64,000 nucleotides of DNA from positions 62,001-126,000 of the forward strand of contig NZ_JOAK01000012.1 of the NCBI RefSeq assembly GCF_000720455.1, read 5' to 3'. Position 1 is the stretch's first letter; every line of letters starts with the position of its first letter. The DNA comes from Streptomyces virginiae. GTDB taxonomy: Bacteria; Actinomycetota; Actinomycetes; Streptomycetales; Streptomycetaceae. The notes beneath the pieces are model-generated. The model ran no database searches. It saw only the letters and a list, made by a program, of their open reading frames with translations, and was not told the origin of the DNA. Made by a program: the position numbers and the translations under genes. Of this stretch, positions 17,582-30,052 are shown in pieces.

Positions 17582-18210
17582 TGCTGCGGATCCCGGTAGG
17601 GGGTCTGGTTCGGGTCATGCGGGCGCCCGCCGGGCGGCGGGGTCTGCTTGCGCAGCAGCTCGCTGAGCTCGTCGAGTTCGGCGCGCACCTGCCCGATGCG
17701 CGGGGGCGGGGTCGGCTGCGGCGGCACCTGGGGGGCGGCCGGCGTCTGGCCCGAGATCACGGTGGGGGCCTGGGCGGCGTGCGGGTAGCCGTAGGACGGC
17801 GAGGTCTGCTGCGGGTGGTTGTAGGGCGTGGGCTGTCCCGGGTACCAGGGCGCGGGCGCCGCGGCCCTGAGGGCCTCGTGGTGCTTGATGTCGGCGACGA
17901 GGAAGTACACGCAGATCGCGAAGCCCGTGAGGATCGAGCCACCGGCGCCGAGGTTGCCCTGCCAGCCGTCGACCTCGGGGGTCGGGTCCAGCTGGATCAG
18001 CGTCATCCAGACGACGGCGAGGACGCCGCTGACCACCAGCAGCGTCCAGTCCCGGGACTTACGGGTGACCAGCGCGAGCCGCAGCATCGATCCCCACGCC
18101 AGGAAGCCGCAGCTCAGAAGGGGCAGCAGCATGAACACCACGCGCAGTGTCACCACGCCGCCCGGGGTGGACTGGGGGGCGTGCTGCGGCGGAAGGCCGG
18201 GGCCGTGCAT
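17578..18210 (-). CDS. Small membrane protein coupled to the kinase gene
   Basis: 210-aa protein of unknown function. An N-terminal cytoplasmic Pro-rich stretch precedes three predicted helices: VTLRVVFMLLPLLSCGFLAWGSM, WTLLVVSGVLAVVWMTLIQL and ILTGFAICVYFLVADI. A long Pro/Gln/Tyr-rich cytoplasmic tail follows (PWYPGQPTPYNHPQQ) and ends with IGQVRAELDELSELLRKQ, a likely short coiled coil. Start ATG 18210 has AGGAG at 6-nt spacing. The 4-bp overlap with the kinase suggests it is a membrane anchor, sensor or substrate for that kinase; this is inferred only from coupling. Confidence 0.75.
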   Translation of the reverse strand: MHGPGLPPQHAPQSTPGGVVTLRVVFMLLPLLSCGFLAWGSMLRLALVTRKSRDWTLLVVSGVLAVVWMTLIQLDPTPEVDGWQGNLGAGGSILTGFAICVYFLVADIKHHEALRAAAPAPWYPGQPTPYNHPQQTSPSYGYPHAAQAPTVISGQTPAAPQVPPQPTPPPRIGQVRAELDELSELLRKQTPPPGGRPHDPNQTPYRDPQQ

Positions 18211-18334
18211 CGCTGCTCCTGACGGGCCGTGCGGAAGAGGTTTCGGGTCTGAGGGTATACAGCGTTCCCGGCCATCAGTGAGGGGATGCGCGCAACCGTT
18301 GCAGGGTCGCAGCACGACCCCCGGCGGCGCGCCG

Positions 18335-18369
18335 GCCGCGGCCGGGAGCGGGAGCTCCCGGGCCGCGGC
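18335..18369 (-). terminator. Stem-loop downstream of mfd
   Basis: Arms 18335-18349 and 18354-18369 are complementary over about 15 bp with one bulged base and a 4-nt loop, 10 bp past the mfd stop. Confidence 0.72.
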
Positions 18370-18378
18370 CGCCGGGCG

Positions 18379-21915
<3,537 letters not shown>

Positions 21916-22209
21916 GAGGAGGCTTTCCGTCCGGTGAGGGTCTGGGCTTGGGGGTGTGAAGGGGCAACGCGAAGCACCCGACACGTCGTACGGGCCGGGG
22001 GTTCCCACCCTACGACGGCGCCCGCACCGGCGCGCGAGGGATTCGGGTCACGGCGTGCGGGCGCGTCCGCGGGGCGACCCTGATCATCCCGGGACCCTCC
22101 TCAGCCTAAAGACGTTGCTCCCGCTTTACGATGTTCACGTAACCACCGCCTGAGCTCGCCGCGTCCTTTTCGCAGGAGTTCACGCCGAACGGCCGAGGAG
22201 CACGAGTCC

Positions 22210-23625
22210 GTGACGAGCGATGCCATAGCCCGCCCGGCACCGGCCCCCCAGGCCCCGCCCAGGGCGGCCGCCTCCCGCTGGCCCGCGCCCTGGCTGGTGG
22301 CCTGCGGGCTCTTCCTCGTCTACCTCGTGCTGTCCGTCGGCCGGTTCCGGCGCATGGACTGGGCCTCCTGGGACCTGGGGATCTTCGAGCAGGCGATCCG
22401 GGCGTACGCCCACCTCCAGGAGCCGGTCGCCGACCTGAAGGGGCCGGGCGCCAACATCCTCGGGGACCACTTCAGCCCGATCATCGCGCTCATCGCGCCC
22501 GTCTACCGGGTCTTCCCCGGGCCGATCACGCTGCTGGTCGTACAGGCCGCGCTGTTCGCGCTCTCCGCGGTGCCCGTCACCCGGGCGGCCGGACGGCTCC
22601 TGGGCCGGGCCCGCGGGATCGCCGTCGGCGTCGCGTACGGCCTGTCCTGGGGCATCCAGCGGGCGGTGGAGTTCGACTTCCACGAGATCGCCTTCGCCGT
22701 GCCGCTGCTGGCCTTCGCCCTGGAGGCGGTCCTGGCCCGGCGCTGGCGGGCCGCCCTGCTGTGGGGGCTGCCGCTGCTCCTCGTCAAGGAGGACCTCGGC
22801 TTCACGCTGGCCGCCCTGGCGGTCGTGGTGGCCTGGCGCGCCCGCGGCTGCGACCGGCGCACCGTCTGGACGGCGCTCGGCATCGCCGCGGCCGCCTGCG
22901 TGTTCGCCGTACTGGTGTTCACCGTGTTCATACCGGCCTTCGCGGCCGACGGCTACGGCTACTGGAACAAGATCGAGGGCGGCGGCCCCTTCGCCGGTGC
23001 CGGCACCAAGCTGGCCACGCTGGGCTGGGTGCTGATCCCCACCTCCGGCCTGCTCGCCCTGCGCTCGCCCCTGCTGCTGGTCGCCGCGCCCACCCTCGGC
23101 TGGCGGTTCCTGTCCGGGGACGACCACTACTGGTCGACCGACTGGCACTACAGCGCCGTGCTGATGCCCGTCGTCGCCCTCGCCCTGGTCGACGCCATCG
23201 ACACCGTCCGGCGCGGCGACCGGCCCCGGCTGCGCGCCTACGCCCTCCAGATGCCCACGGCGGTGCTCGCCGCGTCCCTCGCCCTGGCCATGACCAGCAT
23301 GCCGACCGCCAAGCTCACGGAGGCGTCCACCTACGAGAAGCCCGAACGCGTCGTCGCGATCGAGCGGCTCCTCGACCGGATCCCCGACGGGGCCACCGTG
23401 GAGGCGGACACCACGCCGCTGACCCGGCTGACCTCCCGCTGCCGCGTCCTGTGGATCGGCGGCAGCAAGGGCGTCGTCCCCGACTGGATCACCATCGACA
23501 ACGGGAACAAGTGGGCCGGTGAGGACCCGACCGGCTACGCCTCCCAGCTCCACCCGGGCGAGCGGTACACCCTGGTGGGCGAGGCCGGCGGGATCGTCCT
23601 GATGCGGCGCGGCACCACCGGCTGA
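22210..23625 (+). CDS. DUF2079 polytopic membrane protein
   Basis: 471-aa membrane protein of the DUF2079 family, usually regarded as GT-C-like and found widely in actinobacteria; its substrate is unknown. About nine to ten hydrophobic helices are visible. Conserved motifs are WDLGIFEQAIRAYAHL after the first helix (the WDxGxF motif with an acidic residue typical of GT-C folds), GDHFSPI, FDFHEIAFAVPLLAFAL, LLLVKEDLGFTLAA and HYSAVLMPVVALAL. A soluble C-terminal segment of ~100 aa follows (VEADTTPLTRLTSRCRVLWIGG). GTG 22210 has GAGGAG 9 nt upstream. The gene is divergent from mfd; the 294-bp gap between them shows no other gene. Confidence 0.85.
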   Translation: MTSDAIARPAPAPQAPPRAAASRWPAPWLVACGLFLVYLVLSVGRFRRMDWASWDLGIFEQAIRAYAHLQEPVADLKGPGANILGDHFSPIIALIAPVYRVFPGPITLLVVQAALFALSAVPVTRAAGRLLGRARGIAVGVAYGLSWGIQRAVEFDFHEIAFAVPLLAFALEAVLARRWRAALLWGLPLLLVKEDLGFTLAALAVVVAWRARGCDRRTVWTALGIAAAACVFAVLVFTVFIPAFAADGYGYWNKIEGGGPFAGAGTKLATLGWVLIPTSGLLALRSPLLLVAAPTLGWRFLSGDDHYWSTDWHYSAVLMPVVALALVDAIDTVRRGDRPRLRAYALQMPTAVLAASLALAMTSMPTAKLTEASTYEKPERVVAIERLLDRIPDGATVEADTTPLTRLTSRCRVLWIGGSKGVVPDWITIDNGNKWAGEDPTGYASQLHPGERYTLVGEAGGIVLMRRGTTG

Positions 23626-23651
23626 GCGGGCCCCTGCCCCCCTGCGCGAAA

Positions 23652-23690
23652 GGGCGCAGGCCCGGGACTCGCGGTCCCGGGCCTGCGCCC
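23652..23690. terminator. Bidirectional terminator, perfect 16-bp stem
   Basis: Exact inverted repeat (23652-23667 with 23675-23690, loop of 7) between the convergent DUF2079 and ABC permease genes. Confidence 0.85.
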
Positions 23691-23714
23691 ACCCCCGTAC
23701 GAACGCGGCGCCGG

Positions 23715-26300
23715 CTACTCGCTCGCGATCGCGTTCAGGACGTTCATCCGCCCGGCCCGGAAGGCCGGGACCAGTGCGGCGAACAGGCCCACGAAGGCCG
23801 AAGCGGCGAACACCCCGATGATCGTCGGCCACGGGATCTCCAGGACCTTCAGGCCCTCCAGCGCCAGCAGCTGCTGTGCGGTGGCGCCCCAGCCCATGCC
23901 CAGCCCGAGACCGAGCAGGGCACCGAAGAGGGCGATGACCACCGACTCCAGGCGGATCATGCGGCGCAGCTGGCGGCGGGAGAGACCGATGGCGCGCATC
24001 AGGCCGATCTCGCGGGTCCGCTCGACCACCGACAGGGCCAGGGTGTTCACGACGCCCAGCACCGCGACGATGATCGCGAGGCCGAGGAGGCCGTAGACCA
24101 TGTTGAGCAGCTGGCCGACCTGGTCCTTCAGGGCCTGCTTGTAGTCGGTCTGGTTGCGCACCGCGTACTGCGGGTACTCGCCCATGGCCGCCTTGACCGA
24201 CTTGTAGGCGGCGGCGTCGGACTGCCCGTCCTTGGCGGTGGCCAGCAGCATGAAGGGCAGCGGCATCCGGTCCGCCGGCACGTTCGCCCGCGCGGTCTCG
24301 GTGCTGATGTACTTCATGCCCTTGTCGAGGTTGCCCTCGTCGCTGGTGATCGCCGCGACCTTCAGCTTGACCGTCTTGCCGCCGCTGAAGGCGACCGTCA
24401 TCTCGTCACCGAGCTTGATGGCGTGCTTGGCGGCGTACAGGGAGCCGACCGACATGGAGCCGTCGCCGTAGGCCGCAGCGTGCTCGCCGGCCGTCATCTT
24501 GCGCCGGATGTCCTTGGCGTACGTCGGGTCCGTCGCGCCGAGGTCGGTCTCCTCGGTGGTGCCGTCGGGCGCGGTGAGCTTGACCTCCAGCTGGCGGTAG
24601 GCGGTGACGTGGTCGAGGCCGGCGGTGGCGCGCAGCGCCTGCTCGGCCTGCGGCAGGACGGGCTGGCCGGACTCGGAGGCGACGATGTAGTCCGCGCCGA
24701 CGGACTGGTCGAGCTCTTCGGTCGCGGAGGCCACCATCGAGGAGCCGACCACCGACAGGCAGGCGACCAGCGCGAGGCCGATCATCAGCGCGGCGGCGGT
24801 GGCGCCGGTGCGGCGCGGGTTGCGCAGGGCGTTGCGCTCGGCGAGCCGGCCCACGGACCCGAAGGGCCGCAGGACCACACCGGAGAGCACCCGCACCACG
24901 CCCGCGGCGAGCAGCGGGCCGATGACGATGAAGCCGATGAGGGTGAGGACGACGCCCAGGCCCAGCCAGAGGGATCCGGCCGCGGCCTTCTCCGCGGCTC
25001 CGGCGAGGTAGAGGGAGGCTGCGCCGATGCCGGTGAGGACCAGACCGAGCGCGGCGCGGACCCGGCCGGCCTTCTTGTCGCCCGGGGTCCCGGACTCGCG
25101 CAGCGCGGCCATCGGGGAGACCTTGCCGGCGCGGCGGGCCGGGACGAAGGCGGAGACGACGGTCACGATGACACCGAGGACGATGCCGACGACGGGCGTG
25201 GTCCAGGCGACCGTCAGGTCGTCGGTGGACAGGTGCATGCCCATCTGGCCCATGAGCGCCATCAGTCCGACGGCCAGGCCCACGCCCGCGGCGACGCCCA
25301 GGACCGAGCCGACCACGCCGAGCAGGAAGGCCTCCACGACCACGGACTTCAGGACCTGTCCGCTGTCGGCGCCGATGGCGCGCATCAGGCCGATCTCACG
25401 GGTGCGCTGGGCGACCAGCATGGAGAAGGTGTTGAAGATCAGGAAGATGCCGACGAGGAAGGCGATGCCGGCGAAGCCGAGCATCACGTACTTCATGACG
25501 TTCAGGAAGGCGCCGACGTCCTTGCGGTTGGCGTCCGCCGCTTCCTTGGCGGTCTGGAGCTTGTAGGCGTCCGCTCCGACGGCTCGTCCGACGTTCGCCT
25601 TGAGCTGCTCGTCGCTCACGCCGTCCTTGGCGGTGACGTTGACGTGCGTGAAGGAGTCGGGGGAGCCGAGCAGCGACTTCTGCGCGGTGGCCGTGTCGAA
25701 ATAGACGACGGCCGCGCCCGGGTTGGTCACGGTGAAGGCGGCGATACCGGTGATCTTGGCGCGGATGTCGCCGGTGATGGCGATGGTGCGCAGTTCGTCA
25801 CCGAGCACCAGGCCGTGCTTCTTCGCGGTGTCGGCGTCGACCATCACCTCGGTGGGGCCGCGCGGCGCCTGCCCCGAGGTGATCTTCATGGACTTGAGCT
25901 CGTTGTCGCTCCAGTTGCCCGCGATGGTCGGGGCGCCGGTGGTCGAGCCCATGTTCTCGTTCTTGGCGTTGACGACCGTGACGGCCATCGAGACGACGCC
26001 GCCCTCGGCGCTCTTGACGCCCTCGGCCTTCTTGACCTGCTCGACGACCGAGCCCGCCAGCGTCTCGGGCTTGCCGCGGTCGGGGGTCTCCTCCCCGCTC
26101 TCGGCGCTCTTGGGGCTGACGGTCACGTCGGAGTTGGTGACGGCGAACAGCTTGTCGAAGGTGGTGTTCATGGTGTCGGTGAACACCAGGGTGCCGCAGA
26201 CGAACGCGACGGAGAGCAGGACCGCGACGGCCGAGAGCGCCATCCGCCCCTTGTGCGCGACGAAGTTGCGCCGCGAGGTCTTCAGGACCGTGTTGCTCAT
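23715..26300 (-). CDS. ABC transporter permease, MacB/FtsX type with two FtsX domains
   Basis: 861-aa permease. An N-terminal helix (about 20-42, MALSAVAVLLSVAFVCGTLVF) precedes a periplasm-facing MacB-like domain (43-260). The first FtsX domain has three helices (about 265-400, with the signature AQRTREIGLMRAIGAD). A central hydrophobic pair follows, then a second extracytoplasmic domain (about 520-735) and a second FtsX domain (about 740-860, VVERTREIGLMRAIGLSRRQLRRMIRLE). The repeated REIGLMRAIG motif is the ATPase-coupling helix. The gene overlaps the ATPase gene by 4 bp (ATGA). Such pairs move lipids or peptides, or act as mechanotransmitters, rather than importing nutrients; the substrate is unknown. 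Confidence 0.93.
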   Translation of the reverse strand: MSNTVLKTSRRNFVAHKGRMALSAVAVLLSVAFVCGTLVFTDTMNTTFDKLFAVTNSDVTVSPKSAESGEETPDRGKPETLAGSVVEQVKKAEGVKSAEGGVVSMAVTVVNAKNENMGSTTGAPTIAGNWSDNELKSMKITSGQAPRGPTEVMVDADTAKKHGLVLGDELRTIAITGDIRAKITGIAAFTVTNPGAAVVYFDTATAQKSLLGSPDSFTHVNVTAKDGVSDEQLKANVGRAVGADAYKLQTAKEAADANRKDVGAFLNVMKYVMLGFAGIAFLVGIFLIFNTFSMLVAQRTREIGLMRAIGADSGQVLKSVVVEAFLLGVVGSVLGVAAGVGLAVGLMALMGQMGMHLSTDDLTVAWTTPVVGIVLGVIVTVVSAFVPARRAGKVSPMAALRESGTPGDKKAGRVRAALGLVLTGIGAASLYLAGAAEKAAAGSLWLGLGVVLTLIGFIVIGPLLAAGVVRVLSGVVLRPFGSVGRLAERNALRNPRRTGATAAALMIGLALVACLSVVGSSMVASATEELDQSVGADYIVASESGQPVLPQAEQALRATAGLDHVTAYRQLEVKLTAPDGTTEETDLGATDPTYAKDIRRKMTAGEHAAAYGDGSMSVGSLYAAKHAIKLGDEMTVAFSGGKTVKLKVAAITSDEGNLDKGMKYISTETARANVPADRMPLPFMLLATAKDGQSDAAAYKSVKAAMGEYPQYAVRNQTDYKQALKDQVGQLLNMVYGLLGLAIIVAVLGVVNTLALSVVERTREIGLMRAIGLSRRQLRRMIRLESVVIALFGALLGLGLGMGWGATAQQLLALEGLKVLEIPWPTIIGVFAASAFVGLFAALVPAFRAGRMNVLNAIASE

Positions 26301-27085
26301 GAGGTCCGCCCGCGCGCGTCGAAGTCCTTCATCCGGTCCAGGACCTGGTCGGCGGTGGGCGCGTGCATCTCGTCGACGATCCGGCCGTCGGCCAGGAAGA
26401 TGACGCGGTCGGCGTAGGAGGCCGCGACGGGATCGTGGGTGACCATGACGATGGTCTGGCCGAGCTCGTCCACCGAACGGCGCAGGAAGCCGAGGACCTC
26501 GGCACCCGCACGGGAGTCCAGGTTTCCGGTCGGCTCGTCACCGAAGATGATCTCGGGGCGGGCGGCGAGGGCGCGGGCGACCGCCACGCGCTGCTGCTGG
26601 CCGCCGGACAGTTCGGTCGGACGGTGCTTGAGCCGGCCGGCCAGGCCCACGGTCTCCACCACCCGGTTCAGCCACTCCGCGTCGGGCTTGCGGCCCGCGA
26701 TGTCCATGGGGAGCGTGATGTTCTCCAGGGCGTTGAGCGTGGGCAGCAGGTTGAAGGCCTGGAAGATGAAGCCGATCCGGTCGCGGCGCAGCCGCGTCAG
26801 CTTCTTGTCCTTCAGCCCGGTGATCTCGGTGTCGTCCAGGTGGATCTGCCCGCTGGTCACCGTGTCGAGGCCGGCCAGGCAGTGCATCAGCGTGGACTTG
26901 CCGGAGCCGGAGGGGCCCATGATCGCGGTGAACCGGCCGCGCATGATGTCCACGTCCACCTCGTCGAGGGCGACGACACGCGTCTCCCCGGAGCCGTAGG
27001 CCTTGACGACCTTCCGCGCCCGGGCCGCGACGGCAGCATGCCCTCCAGTACCCCCGTGCCTGGTTTCGGTCATTGCCGTTGTCAC
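26297..27085 (-). CDS. ABC transporter ATP-binding protein (MacB/LolD type)
   Basis: 262-aa ATPase partner of the adjacent permease. Walker A is GPSGSGKST, Q-loop FIFQAFNLLPTL, signature LSGGQQQRVAVARAL, Walker B IIFGDEPTGNLD and H-loop MVTHDPVAA. The N-terminal ~30 residues are a variable extension. GTG 27085 is preceded by AAGGAG at 7-nt spacing. The 337-bp region upstream (to the MFS gene) contains two perfect 12-bp palindromes (27205-27216, 27314-27325), which are candidate operators. Confidence 0.95.
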   Translation of the reverse strand: MTTAMTETRHGGTGGHAAVAARARKVVKAYGSGETRVVALDEVDVDIMRGRFTAIMGPSGSGKSTLMHCLAGLDTVTSGQIHLDDTEITGLKDKKLTRLRRDRIGFIFQAFNLLPTLNALENITLPMDIAGRKPDAEWLNRVVETVGLAGRLKHRPTELSGGQQQRVAVARALAARPEIIFGDEPTGNLDSRAGAEVLGFLRRSVDELGQTIVMVTHDPVAASYADRVIFLADGRIVDEMHAPTADQVLDRMKDFDARGRTS

Positions 27086-27204
27086 GGTCTGTCTCCTTCT
27101 TCGAAATGCGTACGTGTGCGTGAACGTCCGTGCGTGCTTCGCCGTGATGAGTCTGTGGCGGCAGGGCCCTACGGCGCGCTGGTGCCCGTAGCCGTATCCA
27201 CCCG

Positions 27205-27216
27205 GGGGTTAACCCC
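27205..27216. promoter_or_regulatory. Palindrome GGGGTTAACCCC in the ABC/MFS divergent region
   Basis: Perfect 12-bp palindrome, 120 bp upstream of the ABC ATPase start, in a non-coding stretch (27086-27422). It is a possible operator with no identified regulator. Confidence 0.4.
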
Positions 27217-27313
27217 ACCCGGCCCCCCGGTTCGTATGCTCCAGTTAAGGAGACGCCGGAGGCCTCCACCTCCTCCGCCGGGAGGAAACACCCCTGGCCC
27301 GTAGTGCGGAGGG

Positions 27314-27325
27314 ACCCCTAGGGGT
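27314..27325. promoter_or_regulatory. Palindrome ACCCCTAGGGGT in the ABC/MFS divergent region
   Basis: Perfect 12-bp palindrome, 98 bp upstream of the MFS start. It carries CTAG at its centre, a rare tetranucleotide in Streptomyces. It is a possible operator. Confidence 0.38.
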
Positions 27326-27422
27326 TGTCCGCCCTTCGGACGAGACGGCCTGGGGGATACCGCCCGCACGACGGCGGTGAGATGGTGTCCCCCGCAACTA
27401 CGTGCAAGGGGAAGGAATCTCG

Positions 27423-29087
27423 GTGCCGGCAGCGGACAGCACGGACGCGGGCCCGGACGGCATACCCGCCGGGCGTGCGGGCGCCGCCCCCGGCGCCGCC
27501 GTTTCGGCCACGGGCACGAACGCGGGCACGCACACGGGCGGGCCCGCGGGCGGGGGTACGGGCGGGGCCGCCGGCGGGGGCGCGGACCGGCCGGCCGAAC
27601 GCCCGGCGACCCCGGTGGTCGCCTCCCTGATGCTCGGCATGGCCCTCGTCGCCCTCGACAGCACCATCGTCGCCACCGCCGTCCCGCAGATCGTCGGCGA
27701 CCTCGGCGGCTTCTCCGTCTTCTCCTGGCTCTTCTCCGGCTACCTGCTCGCCGTCACCGTCACCCTGCCGGTCTACGGCAAGCTGTCCGACACCTTCGGC
27801 CGCAAGCCCGTCCTGCTCTTCGGCATCGCCCTCTTCCTCCTCGGCTCGCTGCTGTGCGCGTCCGCCTGGAACATGGCCGCCCTCATCGCCTTCCGCATCG
27901 TCCAGGGCCTGGGCGGCGGAGCCCTCCAGGGCACCGTCCAGACCCTGGCCGCCGACCTGTACCCGCTCAAGGAACGCCCGCGGATCCAGGCCCGCATGTC
28001 CAGCGTCTGGGCCACCTCGGCCGTGGCCGGCCCCGCCCTCGGCGGGCTGCTCGCCTCCTACGCGCACTGGCGGTGGATCTTCCTGATCAACCTGCCGCTG
28101 GCCGCCATCGCCCTGTGGATGATCACCCGTCACCTGACGGAGCCCGTACGCTCCCCGGGCCGCCGCGGCCCGGTCGACTGGGCGGGCGCCCTCGGCGTCT
28201 TCTGCTGCGGCGGCCTCCTGCTCTTCGCGCTCGTCCAGGGCGGGGTCGCCTGGCCCTGGCTGTCCGCCCCCTCACTGGGCCTGCTGGGCGCGAGCGCCGT
28301 CCTGGCCGCCGTGGTGGTGCGGGTGGAACGGCGCGCGGAGGAACCGATCCTGCCCGGCTGGGTGTGGCGCCGGCGCACCATCGCCGCCGTCAACCTGGCC
28401 ATGGGCGCGCTCGGCCTGCTGATGGTCGCCCCGATGGTCTTCATGCCGACGTACGCCCAGTCCGTACTCGACCTCGGCCCCGTCGGCGCCGGACTCGTCA
28501 TGTCCGTGATGACCCTGAGCTGGCCCGTCACCGCCGCCCTCAGCCAGCACGTCTACCGGCGCATCGGCTTCCGCAACAGCGCGGCCGTCGGCATCGGCCT
28601 CGCCGCGGTGATCCTGTACTCCTTCACCCTGCTCCCGTACCCCGCCCGGCCCTGGCAGCCCGCCCTGATCATGCTGCTGCTCGGCGCCTCCCTCGGCCTC
28701 TTCCAGCTCCCGCTGATCGTCGGGGTCCAGTCCACCGTGGGCTGGGCCGAACGCGGCACCACCACGGCCTCGGTGCTCTTCTGCCGCCAGGTCGGCCAGA
28801 GCGTGGGCGCCGCCCTGCTCGCAGCCGTCGCCAACGCCACCATCGCCGCCCGCCTGGCGGACGCCCCCGTGGCCGGACTCCCGCGCCACCTCGACGACGT
28901 CGCCAAGGCCCTGGAGCACCCGGACCTGCTCCCCCGGGCCGCCGCCGACCACCTGCGCGGGGCCGTGGCCGCCGCCGTGGAGCACATCTTCCTCGGCGCT
29001 ACGGCGGCCGCCGTGGCCGCGCTGCTCGTCCTGCTCCTGGTGGCACCCCGCAGATTCCCGGTCCTCCCCGAACTGCGCGACGACTGA
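27423..29087 (+). CDS. MFS drug efflux transporter, DHA2/EmrB-QacA family
   Basis: 554-aa proton-driven exporter with about 14 transmembrane helices. The GTG at 27423 (VPAADSTDAG) has GGAAGGA 6 nt before it; an ATG at 27402 in the same frame precedes that site. The first ~60 residues are a low-complexity Gly/Ala/Thr tail. Motif D1-like LVALDSTIVATAVPQIVGDL is in helix 1, motif A GKLSDTFGRKPVLLFG is in loop 2-3, and motif C-like GPALGGLLASYAHWRWIFLINLPL is in helix 5. It has no adjacent TetR/MarR regulator; the two palindromes upstream are the only visible control elements. Likely substrates are lipophilic cations or antibiotics, which is inference. Confidence 0.9.
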   Translation: MPAADSTDAGPDGIPAGRAGAAPGAAVSATGTNAGTHTGGPAGGGTGGAAGGGADRPAERPATPVVASLMLGMALVALDSTIVATAVPQIVGDLGGFSVFSWLFSGYLLAVTVTLPVYGKLSDTFGRKPVLLFGIALFLLGSLLCASAWNMAALIAFRIVQGLGGGALQGTVQTLAADLYPLKERPRIQARMSSVWATSAVAGPALGGLLASYAHWRWIFLINLPLAAIALWMITRHLTEPVRSPGRRGPVDWAGALGVFCCGGLLLFALVQGGVAWPWLSAPSLGLLGASAVLAAVVVRVERRAEEPILPGWVWRRRTIAAVNLAMGALGLLMVAPMVFMPTYAQSVLDLGPVGAGLVMSVMTLSWPVTAALSQHVYRRIGFRNSAAVGIGLAAVILYSFTLLPYPARPWQPALIMLLLGASLGLFQLPLIVGVQSTVGWAERGTTTASVLFCRQVGQSVGAALLAAVANATIAARLADAPVAGLPRHLDDVAKALEHPDLLPRAAADHLRGAVAAAVEHIFLGATAAAVAALLVLLLVAPRRFPVLPELRDD

Positions 29088-29171
29088 ACCGCCGGCGCCC
29101 GGAGAGCCGCCTTGTCATGACCAGGGCAGTGGGCGACCCTCGTACGCAGCACCGTCATCCGGGGGGACACC

Positions 29172-30011
29172 ATGGCATCCGCACTGTGCGCACTACTGTT
29201 ACTGGCCGCGCTGGCCGGCCCGCTCTGCCTGCGGCTGAGCCGCCATCCGGCCTTCATCACCGGCCGCGACGGCCGGCTCTCCACCTCCACGGCACTCGCC
29301 CTGGCCTGGACGGTGATCCTGGTCTGGCTCCTGCTCGCCATCCTGGGCTACGGCCTCACCGCGGGCGGCGGAGTGGCCTACTTCCGCGGCGCCGACGGCC
29401 CGCTGTCCACACTGACGACGGTGTACCTGCCGCTGCTCGGCGGCCCGTACGTGGCGCTGATCGCCGCCAAGACCGTCGTAGGCCTGCGCGTGGAACACGG
29501 CAGCCTGGCCAAACCCCCCGCCCCGCCGACCCCGTCCGGCCGCCGCCCGCTGCGGGAGCTCATCGCGAACGACAGCGGACGCACCGACCTCGTCGACCTC
29601 CAGTACGTCACGCTCAGCGCGACCACGATGCTCTACGTCGTCCTCTTCTTCCTCGCCGACGTGGGTGCGGGCCTGCCCCGCCTGCCCGAGGAGATCTGGG
29701 CCCTGACGGGTGCCCCGGCGGGCGCCTACCTCTTCAACAAGATCGCCACCCGCGCCAACCCGGTGATCACCGGAGCCTCCGTCTCCGGCGACCACCTCAC
29801 GGTCGAGGGCGGCGGCTTCGCCGACGCCCGCCTGACGGTCGACGGCGCCGCCGTCCCCACCCGGTCCGACCCGCTGACGGGCACCCTGACCGCCCCCCTC
29901 CCGCCCGAGGCGCACCCCCCGCTCACCCTGGTGGTCACCGCCCGCGGCCTGCGCAGCGATCCGTACTGCTACGAAGGCCCCGCCGTCCCGGCCCAGCCGA
30001 CCGCGAACTAG
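29172..30011 (+). CDS. Hypothetical membrane protein
   Basis: 279-aa protein I do not recognise. It has an N-terminal hydrophobic segment (ALCALLLLAALAGPLCL), a second helix TALALAWTVILVWLLLAILGYGL, a weaker one near YLPLLGGPYVALIAAKTVVGL, and another near TTMLYVVLFFLADVGAGL. The C-terminal ~90 residues are soluble and beta-like (ITGASVSGDHLTVEGGGFADARLTVDGAAVPTR), reminiscent of an IPT/TIG-type Ig fold. The start ATG follows GGGGGGA. The stop TAG lies in a 29-nt sequence repeated at 48502-48530. It is possibly transcribed with the MFS gene, 84 bp upstream. Confidence 0.65.
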   Translation: MASALCALLLLAALAGPLCLRLSRHPAFITGRDGRLSTSTALALAWTVILVWLLLAILGYGLTAGGGVAYFRGADGPLSTLTTVYLPLLGGPYVALIAAKTVVGLRVEHGSLAKPPAPPTPSGRRPLRELIANDSGRTDLVDLQYVTLSATTMLYVVLFFLADVGAGLPRLPEEIWALTGAPAGAYLFNKIATRANPVITGASVSGDHLTVEGGGFADARLTVDGAAVPTRSDPLTGTLTAPLPPEAHPPLTLVVTARGLRSDPYCYEGPAVPAQPTAN

Positions 30012-30036
30012 GTCGTGTCCGCAAAGTCCCGCCTGC
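30008..30036 (+). repeat. 29-nt repeat starting at CTAG, copy 1
   Basis: The sequence begins CTAGGTCGTGTCCGC and ends AAGTCCCGCCTGC. It matches 48502-48530 (inverted) at 28 of 29 positions. In both places the TAG of CTAG is the stop codon of the neighbouring gene. Confidence 0.7.
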
Positions 30037-30052
30037 GCGGCGGACTGGCGAG

